This document shows positions 22,989-32,798 of a stretch of 64,000 bases of DNA, one piece after another. Under the pieces are notes generated by a model. That model ran no database searches. It was not told the origin of the DNA and was given only the letters and a program-made list of their open reading frames with translations. Where the stretch lies: the NCBI RefSeq assembly GCF_000743575.1, contig NZ_JQGC01000009.1:62001-126000 (forward strand), read 5' to 3'. Positions within the stretch are counted from its first letter, which is position 1; each line of letters opens with the position of its first letter. The translations under genes and the position numbers were made by a program. This stretch comes from Devosia riboflavina (lineage in GTDB: Bacteria; Pseudomonadota; Alphaproteobacteria; Rhizobiales; Devosiaceae).

Positions 22989-23006
22989 TTGAAAGAGCCC
23001 GCTACC

Positions 23007-23945
23007 ATGATGCTTCTGCACGTGACCGATGTCGACGAGGCCAGTTGGGCCGAATCCTTCCGCAAGACCCTGGCGCCCTATCCGGTGGTGCGGCGCGGCG
23101 ATGATTTCGATCCCGCCGATGTGCGCTACATCTTCGTCTGGAAGCCGCAGGCGGACGCCTTTGACGGGCTGACCGGGCTCGAAGTCATCCTGTCGCGCGG
23201 GGCGGGCGTCGATGCCCTGTTGCAGCATCCGCGCCTCCCCGATGTGCCGATCGTGCGCTTTGTCGACGAGGATCTCAGCCAGCGCATGAGCGACTATGTC
23301 GTTGCCCATGTGACCATGCACCACCGGCAATATACCCGCTTCCACCGGGACCAGCAGGCGCGCCGCTGGAGCCAGTATTATCCGCCGGCGGCGAGCGAAA
23401 CCACGGTTGGCATCATGGGCATGGGCGTTTTGGGGCAGGACGCGGTGCGTCGCCTCAAGCCGCTGGGCTTTTCGCTCCGTAGCTGGAGCCGCACGCCCAA
23501 AGCCATCGAGGGCATCGAGTGCTTTGCCGGCGACGAGGGTTTTGAACCGTTTCTTGGCGGCACCGACGTCCTGGTCAACCTGCTGCCCCTGACGCCAGAC
23601 ACAACGGGCATCCTCAACACCGATACGTTCTCGAAACTGCGGCGGGGCCATTTCGAGGGTGGGCCGGTGGTCATCAATGCCGCGCGGGGCGGACATCAGC
23701 GCGAGGCCGATATCGTCAAGGCGCTGACCGATGGCACGCTGGGCGCGGCCAGTCTCGATGTGTTCGAGACCGAGCCCCTGCCGCAGAGCAGCCCGCTCTG
23801 GGATATCGAAAACTGCTATATCACGCCGCATATCGCGGCGATATCAGACGAAAAGAGCGGCGTGCGCTACTTTACCGATATCGTCAGGGAGCATCAGGCG
23901 GGCAGACCGCTGATCAATGTTGTCGACAGGTCGCGCGGCTATTGA
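23007..23945 (+). CDS. Glyoxylate/hydroxypyruvate reductase A-like dehydrogenase
   Basis: The 312-residue protein (MMLLHVTDVDEASWAESF) is a D-2-hydroxyacid dehydrogenase. It has the NAD(P) motif IMGMGVLGQDAVRRL, the RS of RSWSRTPK that favours NADPH, INAARGGHQREADIV, the acid DVFETEPLP, and the catalytic His in YITPHIAA. This pattern is the GhrA branch, which reduces glyoxylate and hydroxypyruvate. An earlier TTG at 22989 is ignored because it overlaps the terminator. Confidence 0.88.
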   Translation: MMLLHVTDVDEASWAESFRKTLAPYPVVRRGDDFDPADVRYIFVWKPQADAFDGLTGLEVILSRGAGVDALLQHPRLPDVPIVRFVDEDLSQRMSDYVVAHVTMHHRQYTRFHRDQQARRWSQYYPPAASETTVGIMGMGVLGQDAVRRLKPLGFSLRSWSRTPKAIEGIECFAGDEGFEPFLGGTDVLVNLLPLTPDTTGILNTDTFSKLRRGHFEGGPVVINAARGGHQREADIVKALTDGTLGAASLDVFETEPLPQSSPLWDIENCYITPHIAAISDEKSGVRYFTDIVREHQAGRPLINVVDRSRGY

Positions 23946-24018
23946 CGGAAATTTCACTGGCCCGCTTCGAAAATCCCCCTAAACCTTGTCGCACAAGCGA
24001 TTTCGTCACGGGGACTGC

Positions 24019-24690
24019 ATGACCGAAACTGCACCGGTAGCCAAACTCGGCTTCTACGATCGGCTCAAGCTCGCCACAAAGCATCGTCTGGCCGAGCCCA
24101 TTCTGGCCCTGTTGTGCTTCCTGGAAGCGATGATCATTCCGGTGTTTCCGGAAATCATGCTGGCGCCGATGATCATAGCCGACCGCATGCGGGCCTGGCG
24201 CCTTGCCGCGATCTGCACCGTGGCTTCGGTCACCGGGGGCCTTGCCGGCTACGCAATCGGCTATTTCCTCTTCGACAGCATCGGCAAGGGCATCATCGAA
24301 TTCTATGGCGCCGCCAATGGCTTTGAATCGCTGCGCCAGAGTTTTAACGACAATGGCCCGCTGATGATCCTGATCGGCGCGCTCTCACCCATTCCCTACA
24401 AGGTGATTACCATCACCTCGGGTGTCGCCGGGCTCGATATCTGGACCTTTGTCATCTATGGCATTATCGGGCGCGGCCTCAGATATTTCGTGCCCTGCGG
24501 GCTCTTCTACTTCTTCGGGCCGCTGGCCGGCGAGTTCATCGAGAAGCACAAGAAATGGGCTGGCTGGGGCATGGTGGCCCTGGTCGTCATCGGCTTTGCC
24601 ATGGCGCCGCTGCTGTTTCCCAAGGGCAATGCCAGCCTCGACCCAACGCCCAACCATGCCGAGATCGAGGACATCAATCCCGAGGGCTGA
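24019..24690 (+). CDS. YqaA/DedA-family membrane protein
   Basis: The 223-residue integral membrane protein has about five hydrophobic segments and the SNARE-associated (VTT/DedA) pattern: FPEIMLAPMI, GLAGYAIGYFLFDSIG, and GALSPIPYKVITITSGVAGL followed by IIGRGLRYFVPCG. Members are linked to phospholipid translocation across the inner membrane and to envelope homeostasis. GGGGA precedes the ATG at 24019. Confidence 0.85.
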   Translation: MTETAPVAKLGFYDRLKLATKHRLAEPILALLCFLEAMIIPVFPEIMLAPMIIADRMRAWRLAAICTVASVTGGLAGYAIGYFLFDSIGKGIIEFYGAANGFESLRQSFNDNGPLMILIGALSPIPYKVITITSGVAGLDIWTFVIYGIIGRGLRYFVPCGLFYFFGPLAGEFIEKHKKWAGWGMVALVVIGFAMAPLLFPKGNASLDPTPNHAEIEDINPEG

Positions 24691-24692
24691 GC

Positions 24693-25619
24693 CTAAAGCT
24701 CCAGCACCCAATATTGCCCATTGAGATCGGCGCCAAAGGAGTGGTGCCGTTCTTCCTTGGCAAGGACGAAACCGGCCTTCTGATAGATCGAGCGGGCCGA
24801 GGCGAGGCAATCCTGCGTCCAGAGCATGATGCGCTTGTAGCCTGACGCCTTGGCGAAGGTGATGGCTTCGGCGACGAGTCTGGCGCCGATGCCGCGACCG
24901 CGGAACATGGGTTCGACATAGAGCATGCGCAATTGCGCGGTGCCCTCCTCTCCATCCTCGGCGGGCAGGACAAAGACCGAGCCGGCCACTTCGCCCTCGA
25001 TTTCGGCGACCCATAGCTGCTTGCTTGGCGCGCTGGGCGCTGCTTCGAAGTCGGCATAGATACGGGTTATGAGCGTTTCGAATTCGCCATTCCAGCCCTG
25101 TTCGAGATGATAGAGCACGGCCTGGCGATGAATGAGCCAGCCAATCTCGCCGACGCGCGGCTGACGGAGGACGAGCGTTGCGTCCTCGGGTTCGGCGAGC
25201 AGCGCCGAAATGCGGCGCATGGCGCCGACGAGATCCCGCTGCTCGAATGGGGTCAGTGGATCAAGCAGGGTTTCGGCTGCCTTGGCGTCGCTCATGGCAT
25301 TGAAGTGCTTTGCCACTTCGCGGCCCTCGCGCGTCAGCGCCAGCGGCACCGAACGCTTGTCGCCGGCGCGGGGCAGCACGGCGACAATATCCTGGCTGAC
25401 GAGCTTACCGACCAGTCGGCTCAGTTGTGCCCGGTCCATGCCCAAGGTCTCGGCCACCATGGCGGATGTGGTCGTGCCGGCCTTGTCGAGTTCATAGATC
25501 ACCCGCGCTTCCGAGAGGGTATGCAAGGTCTGATGCATACCCTCTTCGAGGAGGCCGATGATCCGGGTGTAGAAGCGATTGAAGGTGCGCACTTGCGCAA
25601 TGTCGGCTGGTTCGGCCAT
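24693..25619 (-). CDS. MarR regulator fused to GNAT acetyltransferase
   Basis: The 308-residue fusion has an N-terminal MarR winged helix (VAETLGMDRAQLSRLVGKLV, RAGDKRSVPLALTREGREV). The C-terminal GNAT domain starts near residue 160, with the acetyl-CoA loop MFRGRGIGARLVAEAI and NxxxxFYxKxGF-like ARSIYQKAGFVLAKEE. This architecture occurs in many alphaproteobacteria; the ligand and acetyl acceptor are unknown. Two palindromes between its start and the end of the aminopeptidase gene are likely its own operators. Confidence 0.88.
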   Translation of the reverse strand: MAEPADIAQVRTFNRFYTRIIGLLEEGMHQTLHTLSEARVIYELDKAGTTTSAMVAETLGMDRAQLSRLVGKLVSQDIVAVLPRAGDKRSVPLALTREGREVAKHFNAMSDAKAAETLLDPLTPFEQRDLVGAMRRISALLAEPEDATLVLRQPRVGEIGWLIHRQAVLYHLEQGWNGEFETLITRIYADFEAAPSAPSKQLWVAEIEGEVAGSVFVLPAEDGEEGTAQLRMLYVEPMFRGRGIGARLVAEAITFAKASGYKRIMLWTQDCLASARSIYQKAGFVLAKEERHHSFGADLNGQYWVLEL

Positions 25620-25636
25620 GACAAGACTCCTGAATT

Positions 25637-25673
25637 CTTGATTTAATCAAGCATTCAGTTGTTAAAGTCAACT
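25637..25673. promoter_or_regulatory. Palindromic operators of the MarR-GNAT gene
   Basis: CTTGATT-T-AATCAAG (25637-25651) is a perfect inverted repeat 17 bases upstream of the ATG. AGTTG...CAACT (25657-25673) follows. The first has the length and symmetry of a MarR site, so autoregulation is likely. Confidence 0.55.
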
Positions 25674-25681
25674 ATTTCAAT

Positions 25682-27031
25682 CTATGCGCCGAAACGCTGG
25701 CGAATGACCGAGAATAGGGCGCGAATGCCTTGGTCGGTAGCGCCCACCGGGCGGCCGGGCCGGGCTTCGGGGGCCCAGGCGAGAATGTCGAGGTGCACCC
25801 AGGCCTTGGCCTTGCCGACAAAGCGGCGCAGGAAGAGGGCAGCGATGACCGAGCCGGCATAGCCGCCCGCGCCGGTATTGTTCATGTCGGCGATTTTCGA
25901 GGAGAGCTGGCCATCGTAAGGCGACCAGAGCGGCATGGGCCAGAAGGGGTCTTCCACCGCGAGGCCGGCGGCGGTGATCTCGGCGGCCAGGGCATTGTCG
26001 GTCGAATAAAGCGGCGGCAATTCCGGGCCGAGCGCCACGCGGGCGGCGCCGGTCAGCGTTGCCATATCGACGATGAGATCGGGGCTTTCCTCGTCGGCGA
26101 GCGCGAGGGCATCGGCCAGGATCAGGCGGCCTTCGGCATCGGTATTGCCGATTTCGACGGTAATGCCGCGGCGCGAATGGAGCACGTCGCCGGGCCGGAA
26201 AGCATTGCCGGAAATGGCGTTTTCAACCACCGGCAGAAGAACGCGCAGGCGCACCGGCAGTTTTGCGGAGACGATAGCGTGGGCAAGCCCCAGAATATTG
26301 GCGCCGCCGCCCATATCCTTTTTCATCATCAGCATGCCGGCCGCGGTCTTGATGTCGAGCCCGCCGGTATCGAAGGTGACGCCCTTGCCCACCAAGGTCA
26401 CCTTGGGATGGCTCTCATCGCCCCAGGTGAGATCGAGGAGGCGCGGCGCTTGTGCGCTGGCGCGGCCGACCGCGTGGATCATCGGGAAATTTTCGGCAAG
26501 GAGATCGTCGCCGACGATAGCCTTGAAATTCATCCCGCGCTCGGACGCGAAACGTTCGACCTCCTTGTGGAGGTTATCGGGACCGAGATCGCTCGAGGGC
26601 GTGTTGACGAGATCGCGCGCCAGCGTAGCTGCGGTGACGTGGCGGTCGACTTCCCCGGCATCGGCACCCTCGGGCAGGACCAGCGTCGGCACGGGCTTGG
26701 CTTCGCGATAGCGATCAAAGCGATAGGCGCCGAGGCGGAAGGCGATGGCGGCGAGGGTCGGATCGCCAAGCTCGCCTTCAAGACGATATTCGGCGGCGGG
26801 CAGCGCTGTAGCAGCGAGCCCAGCGACAAAGGCCGGACGACCTTCCGCAGCGCCGATGCCGAAGAGATAGCCGGCAAGGCCATCACCCTCGCCCGGCAGA
26901 GCCAGCAGCTTGCCCCGCTGGCCGGAAAAGCCGTTGGCTTCGGCCCAACCGCGCTGCCGCGCGGTCAGTTGGCCGCCATCGAGCCCCCCTTCGCCGACGA
27001 AAATGACGGGGATCGGGGATGGGGTGGACAT
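25682..27031 (-). CDS. M17-family leucyl aminopeptidase
   Basis: The 449-residue protein has the M17 metal and active-site motifs VGKGVTFDTGGLDIK and NTDAEGRLILADALAL, with SYEA-like residues absent from the chosen start. M17 enzymes use two metal ions to release N-terminal residues from peptides. It is about 50 residues shorter than PepA, as in the short alphaproteobacterial form. The ATG at 27031 (MSTPSPIPVIFV) is chosen because GGAG lies upstream. Confidence 0.88.
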   Translation of the reverse strand: MSTPSPIPVIFVGEGGLDGGQLTARQRGWAEANGFSGQRGKLLALPGEGDGLAGYLFGIGAAEGRPAFVAGLAATALPAAEYRLEGELGDPTLAAIAFRLGAYRFDRYREAKPVPTLVLPEGADAGEVDRHVTAATLARDLVNTPSSDLGPDNLHKEVERFASERGMNFKAIVGDDLLAENFPMIHAVGRASAQAPRLLDLTWGDESHPKVTLVGKGVTFDTGGLDIKTAAGMLMMKKDMGGGANILGLAHAIVSAKLPVRLRVLLPVVENAISGNAFRPGDVLHSRRGITVEIGNTDAEGRLILADALALADEESPDLIVDMATLTGAARVALGPELPPLYSTDNALAAEITAAGLAVEDPFWPMPLWSPYDGQLSSKIADMNNTGAGGYAGSVIAALFLRRFVGKAKAWVHLDILAWAPEARPGRPVGATDQGIRALFSVIRQRFGA

Positions 27032-27178
27032 GAGGCGGCTCCAGATTGGCTTTGCCTCATAACTAGACCTCTGCCCCTCGTTCGGCAATCGGCCAGAACC
27101 CCACTTTAACCGGCTGTTAGGGTTAATGATTTATTGCTGGAAGGGATGAGGGACACCGTCCCCGGCAGGAGTTCAGCC

Positions 27179-27949
27179 TTGTTGCGTGTCGTTTCCATGA
27201 GCCGTTCCATGCGCTGCCTGCTTCTGGCCGGCGTGGCGGCACTGAGCCTTTCGGCCTGCGCTTCCAATCGCGGGCAGCTCGGGGCGACCGACTATGCCGC
27301 CCTGCCCCAGGAACAGCGCCAGCAGACCCTGGCGGAACTGACCGGCCGCTACAAGGCCAATCCGCGCGACCGCAATGTCGTCATTCATTATGCCGCCGCC
27401 TTGCGCGCCGCGGGCCAGCCGCAGCAGGCCGCTGCCGCATTGGAACAGGCGATGGGCGCCTATCCCAATGATGTCGAACTCTCGGTCGCCTATGCCAAGG
27501 CGCTCGCCTCCATGGGCAGTTTCGATCAGTCCATTGCCGTGCTCGACCGGGCGATCCGACCCGATGCGCCAGACTGGAACGCATTGCTGGTCAAGGGCGC
27601 ATCGCTCGACCAGATGGGCCGGCATGGCGAAGCGCGCGCGCTTTATGGCCAGGCGGCGACCATCGCGCCCGGCGAAGCGGGTATCGAGACCAATCTTGGC
27701 CTCTCCTATGCCATGACCAATGAGTTGCCCCTGGCCGAGCAGCACCTGCGCCGTGCCGTGCAAATGCGCGGTGCGACCACGCAGACCCGGCAGAATCTGG
27801 CGCTCGTCGTTGGTTTGCAGGGGCGTTTCGAAGAGTGCCGCGCGATCTATGCGGCGGAACTGCCGCCGGAACAGGTCGAATCCAACATGGCCTATGTGCG
27901 CGCCCTGCTCACCCAGCAGAACCGCTGGGACATGATCGACAAGGGTTGA
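27179..27949 (+). CDS. tadD: TadD-like TPR lipoprotein of the Tad pilus
   Basis: The N terminus has a lipoprotein signal, CLLLAGVAALSLSAC, with the lipidated Cys before ASNRG. Several TPR repeats follow (for example ALRAAGQPQQAAAALEQAMG and ALYGQAATIAPGEAGIETNL). TadD helps the outer-membrane secretin assemble. The TTG at 27179 is preferred because AGGAG lies 7 bases upstream; an ATG at 27197 is also possible. It converges on tadC with a 9-bp gap. Confidence 0.82.
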   Translation: MLRVVSMSRSMRCLLLAGVAALSLSACASNRGQLGATDYAALPQEQRQQTLAELTGRYKANPRDRNVVIHYAAALRAAGQPQQAAAALEQAMGAYPNDVELSVAYAKALASMGSFDQSIAVLDRAIRPDAPDWNALLVKGASLDQMGRHGEARALYGQAATIAPGEAGIETNLGLSYAMTNELPLAEQHLRRAVQMRGATTQTRQNLALVVGLQGRFEECRAIYAAELPPEQVESNMAYVRALLTQQNRWDMIDKG

Positions 27950-27958
27950 TCTCCTGGA

Positions 27959-28954
27959 TCAACCGCCGCCCATCATGCCGTTGCTCATCACCTTGAGGAT
28001 GGCGGGCGCCATGATGACGATGAACAGCACCGGCAGGAAGAACAGGATCAGCGGCACAGTCAGCTTTGGCGGCAGGGCGGCAGCCTTCTTTTCGGCTTCC
28101 ATCATGCGCGCCTCGCGACCTTCCTCGGCCATGACGCGCAGCGCCTGACCCACGGACGTACCATAGCGGTCGGCCTGAATGAGAGCCGTCATCACCGCCT
28201 TGACGTTGTCGAGCCCCGTGCGGCGGCCGAGATTTTCATAGGCACGGGTGCGGTCTTCGAGGAAGGACAGTTCCGCCGTCGTCAGCGTCAGCTCTTCGGC
28301 CAGCTCGGCGCTTTGCTGGCCGATCTCCTTGCCGACGCGCTTGAGCGCGTGTTCCATCGACATGCCGGATTCAACGCAGAGCAGCAGCAGATCGAGGCAA
28401 TCGGACCAGGAGCGACGGATGGAAGACTGCCGCTTCTGCGTGGCATTCTTGAGCATCAGGACAGGGAAATAGGACCCGATGAGCCCGGCGCCGATGGCGT
28501 AGACGAGATTGAGGAAAACGGGCCGGTCGCCAGGAATGAGGAAGACCAGGTAGACCGCGGCAATGGCAAAGACCACGAAAGGCGTCGCAAAGCGCTGGAA
28601 GAGGAACGTCGTCAGGTGCCCCTGGCCGCGATAACCGGCCATAGCCAGCTTGTCGACGGTGCTGTCGTCCTGAAAGGCCTTTTTGAGGTCGAAGCGATCG
28701 ACCGCCCGCTTCATATAGGTCTTGGTCTCGGTGCCGCGGCGGATCGAACTGCGTCCGTCGGCGGCCGGACCACCACGCAGGCGCGACATCTCTTCGGCCC
28801 GCATGCGATCACGCTCGACGGCGACGCGCTTGATGCGGACGCGCATGTCCTGCTTGACGATCATCGAGGAGCCGAAGGTGAAAACCACCGCCGCCGCAGA
28901 AATCGCCGCCAGGATCGCGATGAGGAATTCGCGCGATGTGAGCATCTCGACCAT
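27959..28954 (-). CDS. tadC: Tad pilus inner-membrane platform protein TadC
   Basis: The 331-residue protein is a type II secretion F-domain protein. It has an N-terminal membrane helix (FLIAILAAISAAAVVFTFG), two central helices near residues 115-165, the F-domain core WSDCLDLLLLCVESGMSMEH, and a C-terminal helix LILFFLPVLFIVIMAPAIL. With TadB it forms the inner-membrane base on which TadA polymerises Flp pilin. It lies 18 bases after tadB. Confidence 0.92.
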   Translation of the reverse strand: MVEMLTSREFLIAILAAISAAAVVFTFGSSMIVKQDMRVRIKRVAVERDRMRAEEMSRLRGGPAADGRSSIRRGTETKTYMKRAVDRFDLKKAFQDDSTVDKLAMAGYRGQGHLTTFLFQRFATPFVVFAIAAVYLVFLIPGDRPVFLNLVYAIGAGLIGSYFPVLMLKNATQKRQSSIRRSWSDCLDLLLLCVESGMSMEHALKRVGKEIGQQSAELAEELTLTTAELSFLEDRTRAYENLGRRTGLDNVKAVMTALIQADRYGTSVGQALRVMAEEGREARMMEAEKKAAALPPKLTVPLILFFLPVLFIVIMAPAILKVMSNGMMGGG

Positions 28955-28972
28955 GTGATGGAGCTCCCCGGG

Positions 28973-29950
28973 CTAGATTTCGAATTGAATCATGCGGTTC
29001 ATGACGAAGGCGCCCATGCACATCATGAGGGCCGCCACGCCGAGCCAGATATTGCCGATGGGCGTCGAAATCAGTGGCGAGAGATATTCGGGCGAGATCA
29101 CCGACACCATGATGGCAACGAAAACCGGCAGCGAGCCGATGATGCCGGCGGAAGCCTTGGCTTCCGAGGACATGGCGGCGACCTTCTGCTTCATCTTCTT
29201 GCGGTTGCGCAGCACGCGCGCGAGGTTACCCAGCGCCTCGGAGAGATTGCCGCCGGCCTGCTGCTGCACGGAAATGACCACGACGAAGAAATTGACCTCG
29301 GGCAGCGGCACGCGATCGAGCAGGATCTGCACGGACTCGGTCATGGAAAAGCCGAAGGACTGCTGATCGAGCACGCGGCCGAATTCGGATTTCACCGGTT
29401 CCTTGGTGTCCTTGGCGACGACGCGCATGGAATCGTTGAGCGGCAGGCCGGTCTTGACGCCGCGCACGATGGCTTCGACGGCATTGGGCAGCTCGTCGAG
29501 GAACTGGTTCTGGTACTTCTTGCGCCGCCGCTTCACATACATGCGCGGCAGCAGATAGGCGCCCGCCACGGCAAAGATGGCGGCAAAATAATAGGGGACC
29601 TGCGTGACCAGCAGCACGACAAACAGAAGGCCGCCGAAAATGCAGCTATTGCGGATGAAGGCGCCCGGCGAAATCGTCATGCCGGCCTGAAAGATGAGGT
29701 CGGGCAGCGTCACGCGCTTTCTTGCATTGATCTCGTCGGTCTGAGCTTTTAGCGCCTGCTGAACGGTCTTGCGGCGCGCATCGCGCGTGCGGTTGACGTC
29801 CATTTCGCGGCGCGTCGTGCGAATGTCGCCCTGATAGGCCTTGAGGCGCTTGTCGGCGCGGCTATTGCCCAGGGCCGAAGGGACCAGGGCGAAACCGGCA
29901 GCACCGACGGCGATAACGGCCAGGACAGCGAGCAGGATGGTGATGAGCAT
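28973..29950 (-). CDS. tadB: Tad pilus inner-membrane platform protein TadB
   Basis: The 325-residue F-domain protein is the paralogue of TadC. It starts MLITILLAVLAVIAVGAAGF and has a basic region MDVNRTRDARRKTVQQ. The F-domain segment is LDELPNAVEAIVRGVKTGLP, with VVVISVQQQAGGNLSEALGN and two C-terminal membrane segments. It is translated right after tadA, the ATG being 2 bases past the tadA stop. Confidence 0.92.
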   Translation of the reverse strand: MLITILLAVLAVIAVGAAGFALVPSALGNSRADKRLKAYQGDIRTTRREMDVNRTRDARRKTVQQALKAQTDEINARKRVTLPDLIFQAGMTISPGAFIRNSCIFGGLLFVVLLVTQVPYYFAAIFAVAGAYLLPRMYVKRRRKKYQNQFLDELPNAVEAIVRGVKTGLPLNDSMRVVAKDTKEPVKSEFGRVLDQQSFGFSMTESVQILLDRVPLPEVNFFVVVISVQQQAGGNLSEALGNLARVLRNRKKMKQKVAAMSSEAKASAGIIGSLPVFVAIMVSVISPEYLSPLISTPIGNIWLGVAALMMCMGAFVMNRMIQFEI

Positions 29951-29952
29951 AT

Positions 29953-31452
29953 CTAGCGCCCCATCAGCTCGTGCTGTTCGGTATTGGCCTTTTCCAGCGC
30001 TTCGACCAGATTGGCCTCTTCGTTGAAATAGCGGGCCCGCTCGGTGAAATTGGGCTTGGTGATGCCGGTCGAGCGGTGCTTGCCGAGCAGCATGCCGTTC
30101 GCATCTTCGCCCATGATGTCGTAGACGAAGACGTCCTGGGTGACGATGACGTCGCCTTCCATGCCCAGCACTTCGGAAATGTGGGTGATGCGGCGCGAAC
30201 CATCGCGCAGGCGCGCGGCCTGCACGATGACGTCGATCGAGGAGACGATCATTTCGCGGATGGTGCGGCTCGGCAGGGAATAGCCGCCCATGGTGATCAT
30301 GGATTCGAGACGGCTGAGGGCTTCGCGTGGGCTATTGGCGTGCAGCGTGCCCATGGAACCGTCGTGGCCCGTATTCATGGCCTGGAGAAGGTCAAAGCTC
30401 TCCGGGCCGCGGACTTCGCCGACGATGATGCGTTCGGGACGCATACGCAGGCAATTCTTGATGAGATCGCGCATGGTGATCTCGCCTTCGCCTTCCAGGT
30501 TCGGCGGGCGGGTTTCAAGGCGCACCACATGCGGCTGCTGGAGCTGAAGTTCGGCGGAGTCTTCGCAGGTGATGACGCGCTCGTCCTTCTCGATGAAGGC
30601 GGTGAGGCAATTGAGCAGCGTGGTCTTGCCCGAGCCAGTACCGCCCGAGATCAGCACATTGGCGCGCACACGGCCGAGAATGCGCAGCACCTCGGCGCCT
30701 TCGGGCGAGATGGAACCGTATTTGACGAGCTGCTGCAGGGTCAGCTTGTCTTTCTTGAATTTACGGATGGTGAGGGCCGCGCCATCGATGGCGAGCGGCG
30801 GGGCGATGACATTGACGCGCGAACCATCGGGAAGGCGGGCGTCGCAGATGGGCGAGCCTTCGTCGACGCGGCGACCAACCTGGGACACGATGCGCTGGCA
30901 GACATTCATCAGATGCGCGTCGTCGCGGAAGCGCACATTGGTGAGACGCACCTTGCCGCCGACTTCGATGTAGCACTTCTGGCTACCGTTCACCATGATA
31001 TCGGCGATGTCGTCGCGGGCCAGGAGCGGTTCGAGCGGGCCATAGCCGAGCACGTCGTTACAGATGTCCTCAAGCAGGTCTTCCTGCTCGGAAATCGACA
31101 TGACGATCGACTTGAGCGCGATGATTTCCCCGACGATGTCGCGGATTTCCTCGCGCGCCGACTGCTGCTCCATCGTCGCCAATTGGCTGAGATCAATGGA
31201 ATCGATCAGGGCGTTGAAGATGGCCGACTTGGTCTGGAAATATTCCTTGTCGCGCTGTGCATCGACGGGATTGCGCACATCGAGCACTTCGTCGGTGGTG
31301 CGCTGGCGCGCGCCCATGCCATCGCTGTCCGAAGCCCGGCGCTGCACCGGCTGGGCTTGTGCAGGCTCGGGCCGGGCCGCGCTCGGAATCGGCCGTGGGA
31401 CTTCGCCCACGCCTGGCGTATTGCCGCCGAATGTCGTCCGCTTACCAAACAT
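29953..31452 (-). CDS. cpaF: Tad pilus assembly ATPase TadA/CpaF
   Basis: The 499-residue secretion ATPase has Walker [17 protein letters not shown] near residue 270, the Asp box [13 protein letters not shown], and [20 protein letters not shown] with GSMGTLHAN (Walker B and His box). The N terminus is disordered and proline-rich. It powers both extension and retraction of Tad pili as shown for CpaF in Caulobacter. GAGGCG precedes the ATG. Confidence 0.95.
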   Translation of the reverse strand: MFGKRTTFGGNTPGVGEVPRPIPSAARPEPAQAQPVQRRASDSDGMGARQRTTDEVLDVRNPVDAQRDKEYFQTKSAIFNALIDSIDLSQLATMEQQSAREEIRDIVGEIIALKSIVMSISEQEDLLEDICNDVLGYGPLEPLLARDDIADIMVNGSQKCYIEVGGKVRLTNVRFRDDAHLMNVCQRIVSQVGRRVDEGSPICDARLPDGSRVNVIAPPLAIDGAALTIRKFKKDKLTLQQLVKYGSISPEGAEVLRILGRVRANVLISGGTGSGKTTLLNCLTAFIEKDERVITCEDSAELQLQQPHVVRLETRPPNLEGEGEITMRDLIKNCLRMRPERIIVGEVRGPESFDLLQAMNTGHDGSMGTLHANSPREALSRLESMITMGGYSLPSRTIREMIVSSIDVIVQAARLRDGSRRITHISEVLGMEGDVIVTQDVFVYDIMGEDANGMLLGKHRSTGITKPNFTERARYFNEEANLVEALEKANTEQHELMGR

Positions 31453-31493
31453 GCTCGCCTCGTTCGTCTTCCTTCCTGTCCTCTAAAGCCGGC

Positions 31494-32771
31494 TTATGCC
31501 CGCTTCTTGAGGAAGGACGGCAGTTTCATCAGCCCCGCCGGCTTGCCGGCACCATGCGACGGCTGGCGTCCGGTCACCTGCATGCCGATACTGCGGTAGA
31601 CCTCATTGACCTTATTGTTGGCCGCGACCTCCGCCACCATCTGCCCGTTATTGGCCGCAGTGCCGAAAAGCGCAGCGTCGAAGCCGATCTGTCCGATAAG
31701 GTTGCACTCGACCGACGAGGCAAATTCCGCGGCGCCGATTTCGGGACGGCGGGCCACGCCCTGGCGGTTGATCACTAGGCTCGGCGCCTTTTCGGTCGGC
31801 CGCAGGGCCTTGATCGTGTCGGCCAGGTTCTTGGCATTGCGCAGATTGGCAAGGTCGGGCTCGGCGACGATCACCACCTCATCGATGGTCGAGAGCGTGT
31901 GCCGCACCCAGGCATTCCAGGCGTGCGGAATGTCGAGGATGATCACCGGCACCGACTTCTGGCAGATTTCGACGATCTGCTCGAACTCGCGCTCTTCGAA
32001 ATCCCAGGTACGGTCCAGCATGGCCGGGGCGGTAAGCAGGTTGATGTGATTGGCCGCCTTGCTCATCAGGCGATCGAGCATGGTCTGATCGACCTTCTGA
32101 TTGGCCAGCAGCGCATCGGCCACGCCATGAGGCGGGTCCTGGTTGAAATTGAGGCCAGCCGTGCCGAAGGCGAGATCCATGTCGATGATCAGGCAATCCT
32201 GCCGTAGCACCGTGGCAATAGACCAGGCGACATTGTGGGCGACGGTGGAGCCGCCGGCCCCGCCCTTGGCGGAGACAAAGCCAATCGTGCGGCCGATGGG
32301 TGCGGCGCCCTCGCCGGCAAAAAGCTCGGTAATGGCGGTGACGATGATCTGCGCGGTGGACGGTAGCACGATATATTCGGAAATGCCCGAGCGGATCAGC
32401 TCGCGATAGAGCAGCACGTCATTGACGTGGCCGAGCACGATGACGCGCGTCGTCGCATCGCAAACCTCGGCCAGGCGCTCCAGCGCTCCCGGGATTTCCT
32501 CGGGCGGCAGCGAGGTTTCGACGATGATGAGATTGGGCGTGGGATTGGTCTTGTAGGTTTCGACCGCACCATCGATGCCGCCATTATGCGTCGTCAACGC
32601 CACCTTGGACATGCGCCGGTCATGCACCGCGCTTTCGACGAGTTGCGCGGTCTGGGAATGTTCGCAAAAGGCCTGGATGGTGACGCGCGGCACAAGGCGC
32701 GCGCCGGGCGCGATCTCTGCTGCCGGCTCTTCCTGCTTTGCCGGTTCATCCGAGGTCAGGAAACTCTTCAT
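31494..32771 (-). CDS. cpaE: Pilus localisation ATPase CpaE/TadZ
   Basis: The 425-residue protein has an N-terminal receiver-like domain (residues 30-150) and a MinD/ParA-like ATPase with the deviant Walker A IGFVSAKGGAGGSTVAHNVA and CLIIDMDLAFGTAGLNF. CpaE places the pilus machine at the cell pole. In Caulobacter it needs PodJ, and a PodJ-like gene lies at 58375-61914 in this window. AAGGAG precedes the ATG. Confidence 0.92.
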   Translation of the reverse strand: MKSFLTSDEPAKQEEPAAEIAPGARLVPRVTIQAFCEHSQTAQLVESAVHDRRMSKVALTTHNGGIDGAVETYKTNPTPNLIIVETSLPPEEIPGALERLAEVCDATTRVIVLGHVNDVLLYRELIRSGISEYIVLPSTAQIIVTAITELFAGEGAAPIGRTIGFVSAKGGAGGSTVAHNVAWSIATVLRQDCLIIDMDLAFGTAGLNFNQDPPHGVADALLANQKVDQTMLDRLMSKAANHINLLTAPAMLDRTWDFEEREFEQIVEICQKSVPVIILDIPHAWNAWVRHTLSTIDEVVIVAEPDLANLRNAKNLADTIKALRPTEKAPSLVINRQGVARRPEIGAAEFASSVECNLIGQIGFDAALFGTAANNGQMVAEVAANNKVNEVYRSIGMQVTGRQPSHGAGKPAGLMKLPSFLKKRA

Positions 32772-32798
32772 TGTACTACTCCTTGCACCATCGAACGC

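Noticed and set aside
25730..27109. 459-residue plus-strand frame opposite the aminopeptidase gene
   Set aside because: Antisense shadow of an M17 gene that has all its active-site motifs.
29971..31599. 542-residue plus-strand frame opposite cpaF
   Set aside because: Antisense shadow of an intact secretion ATPase gene; no domain in the translation.
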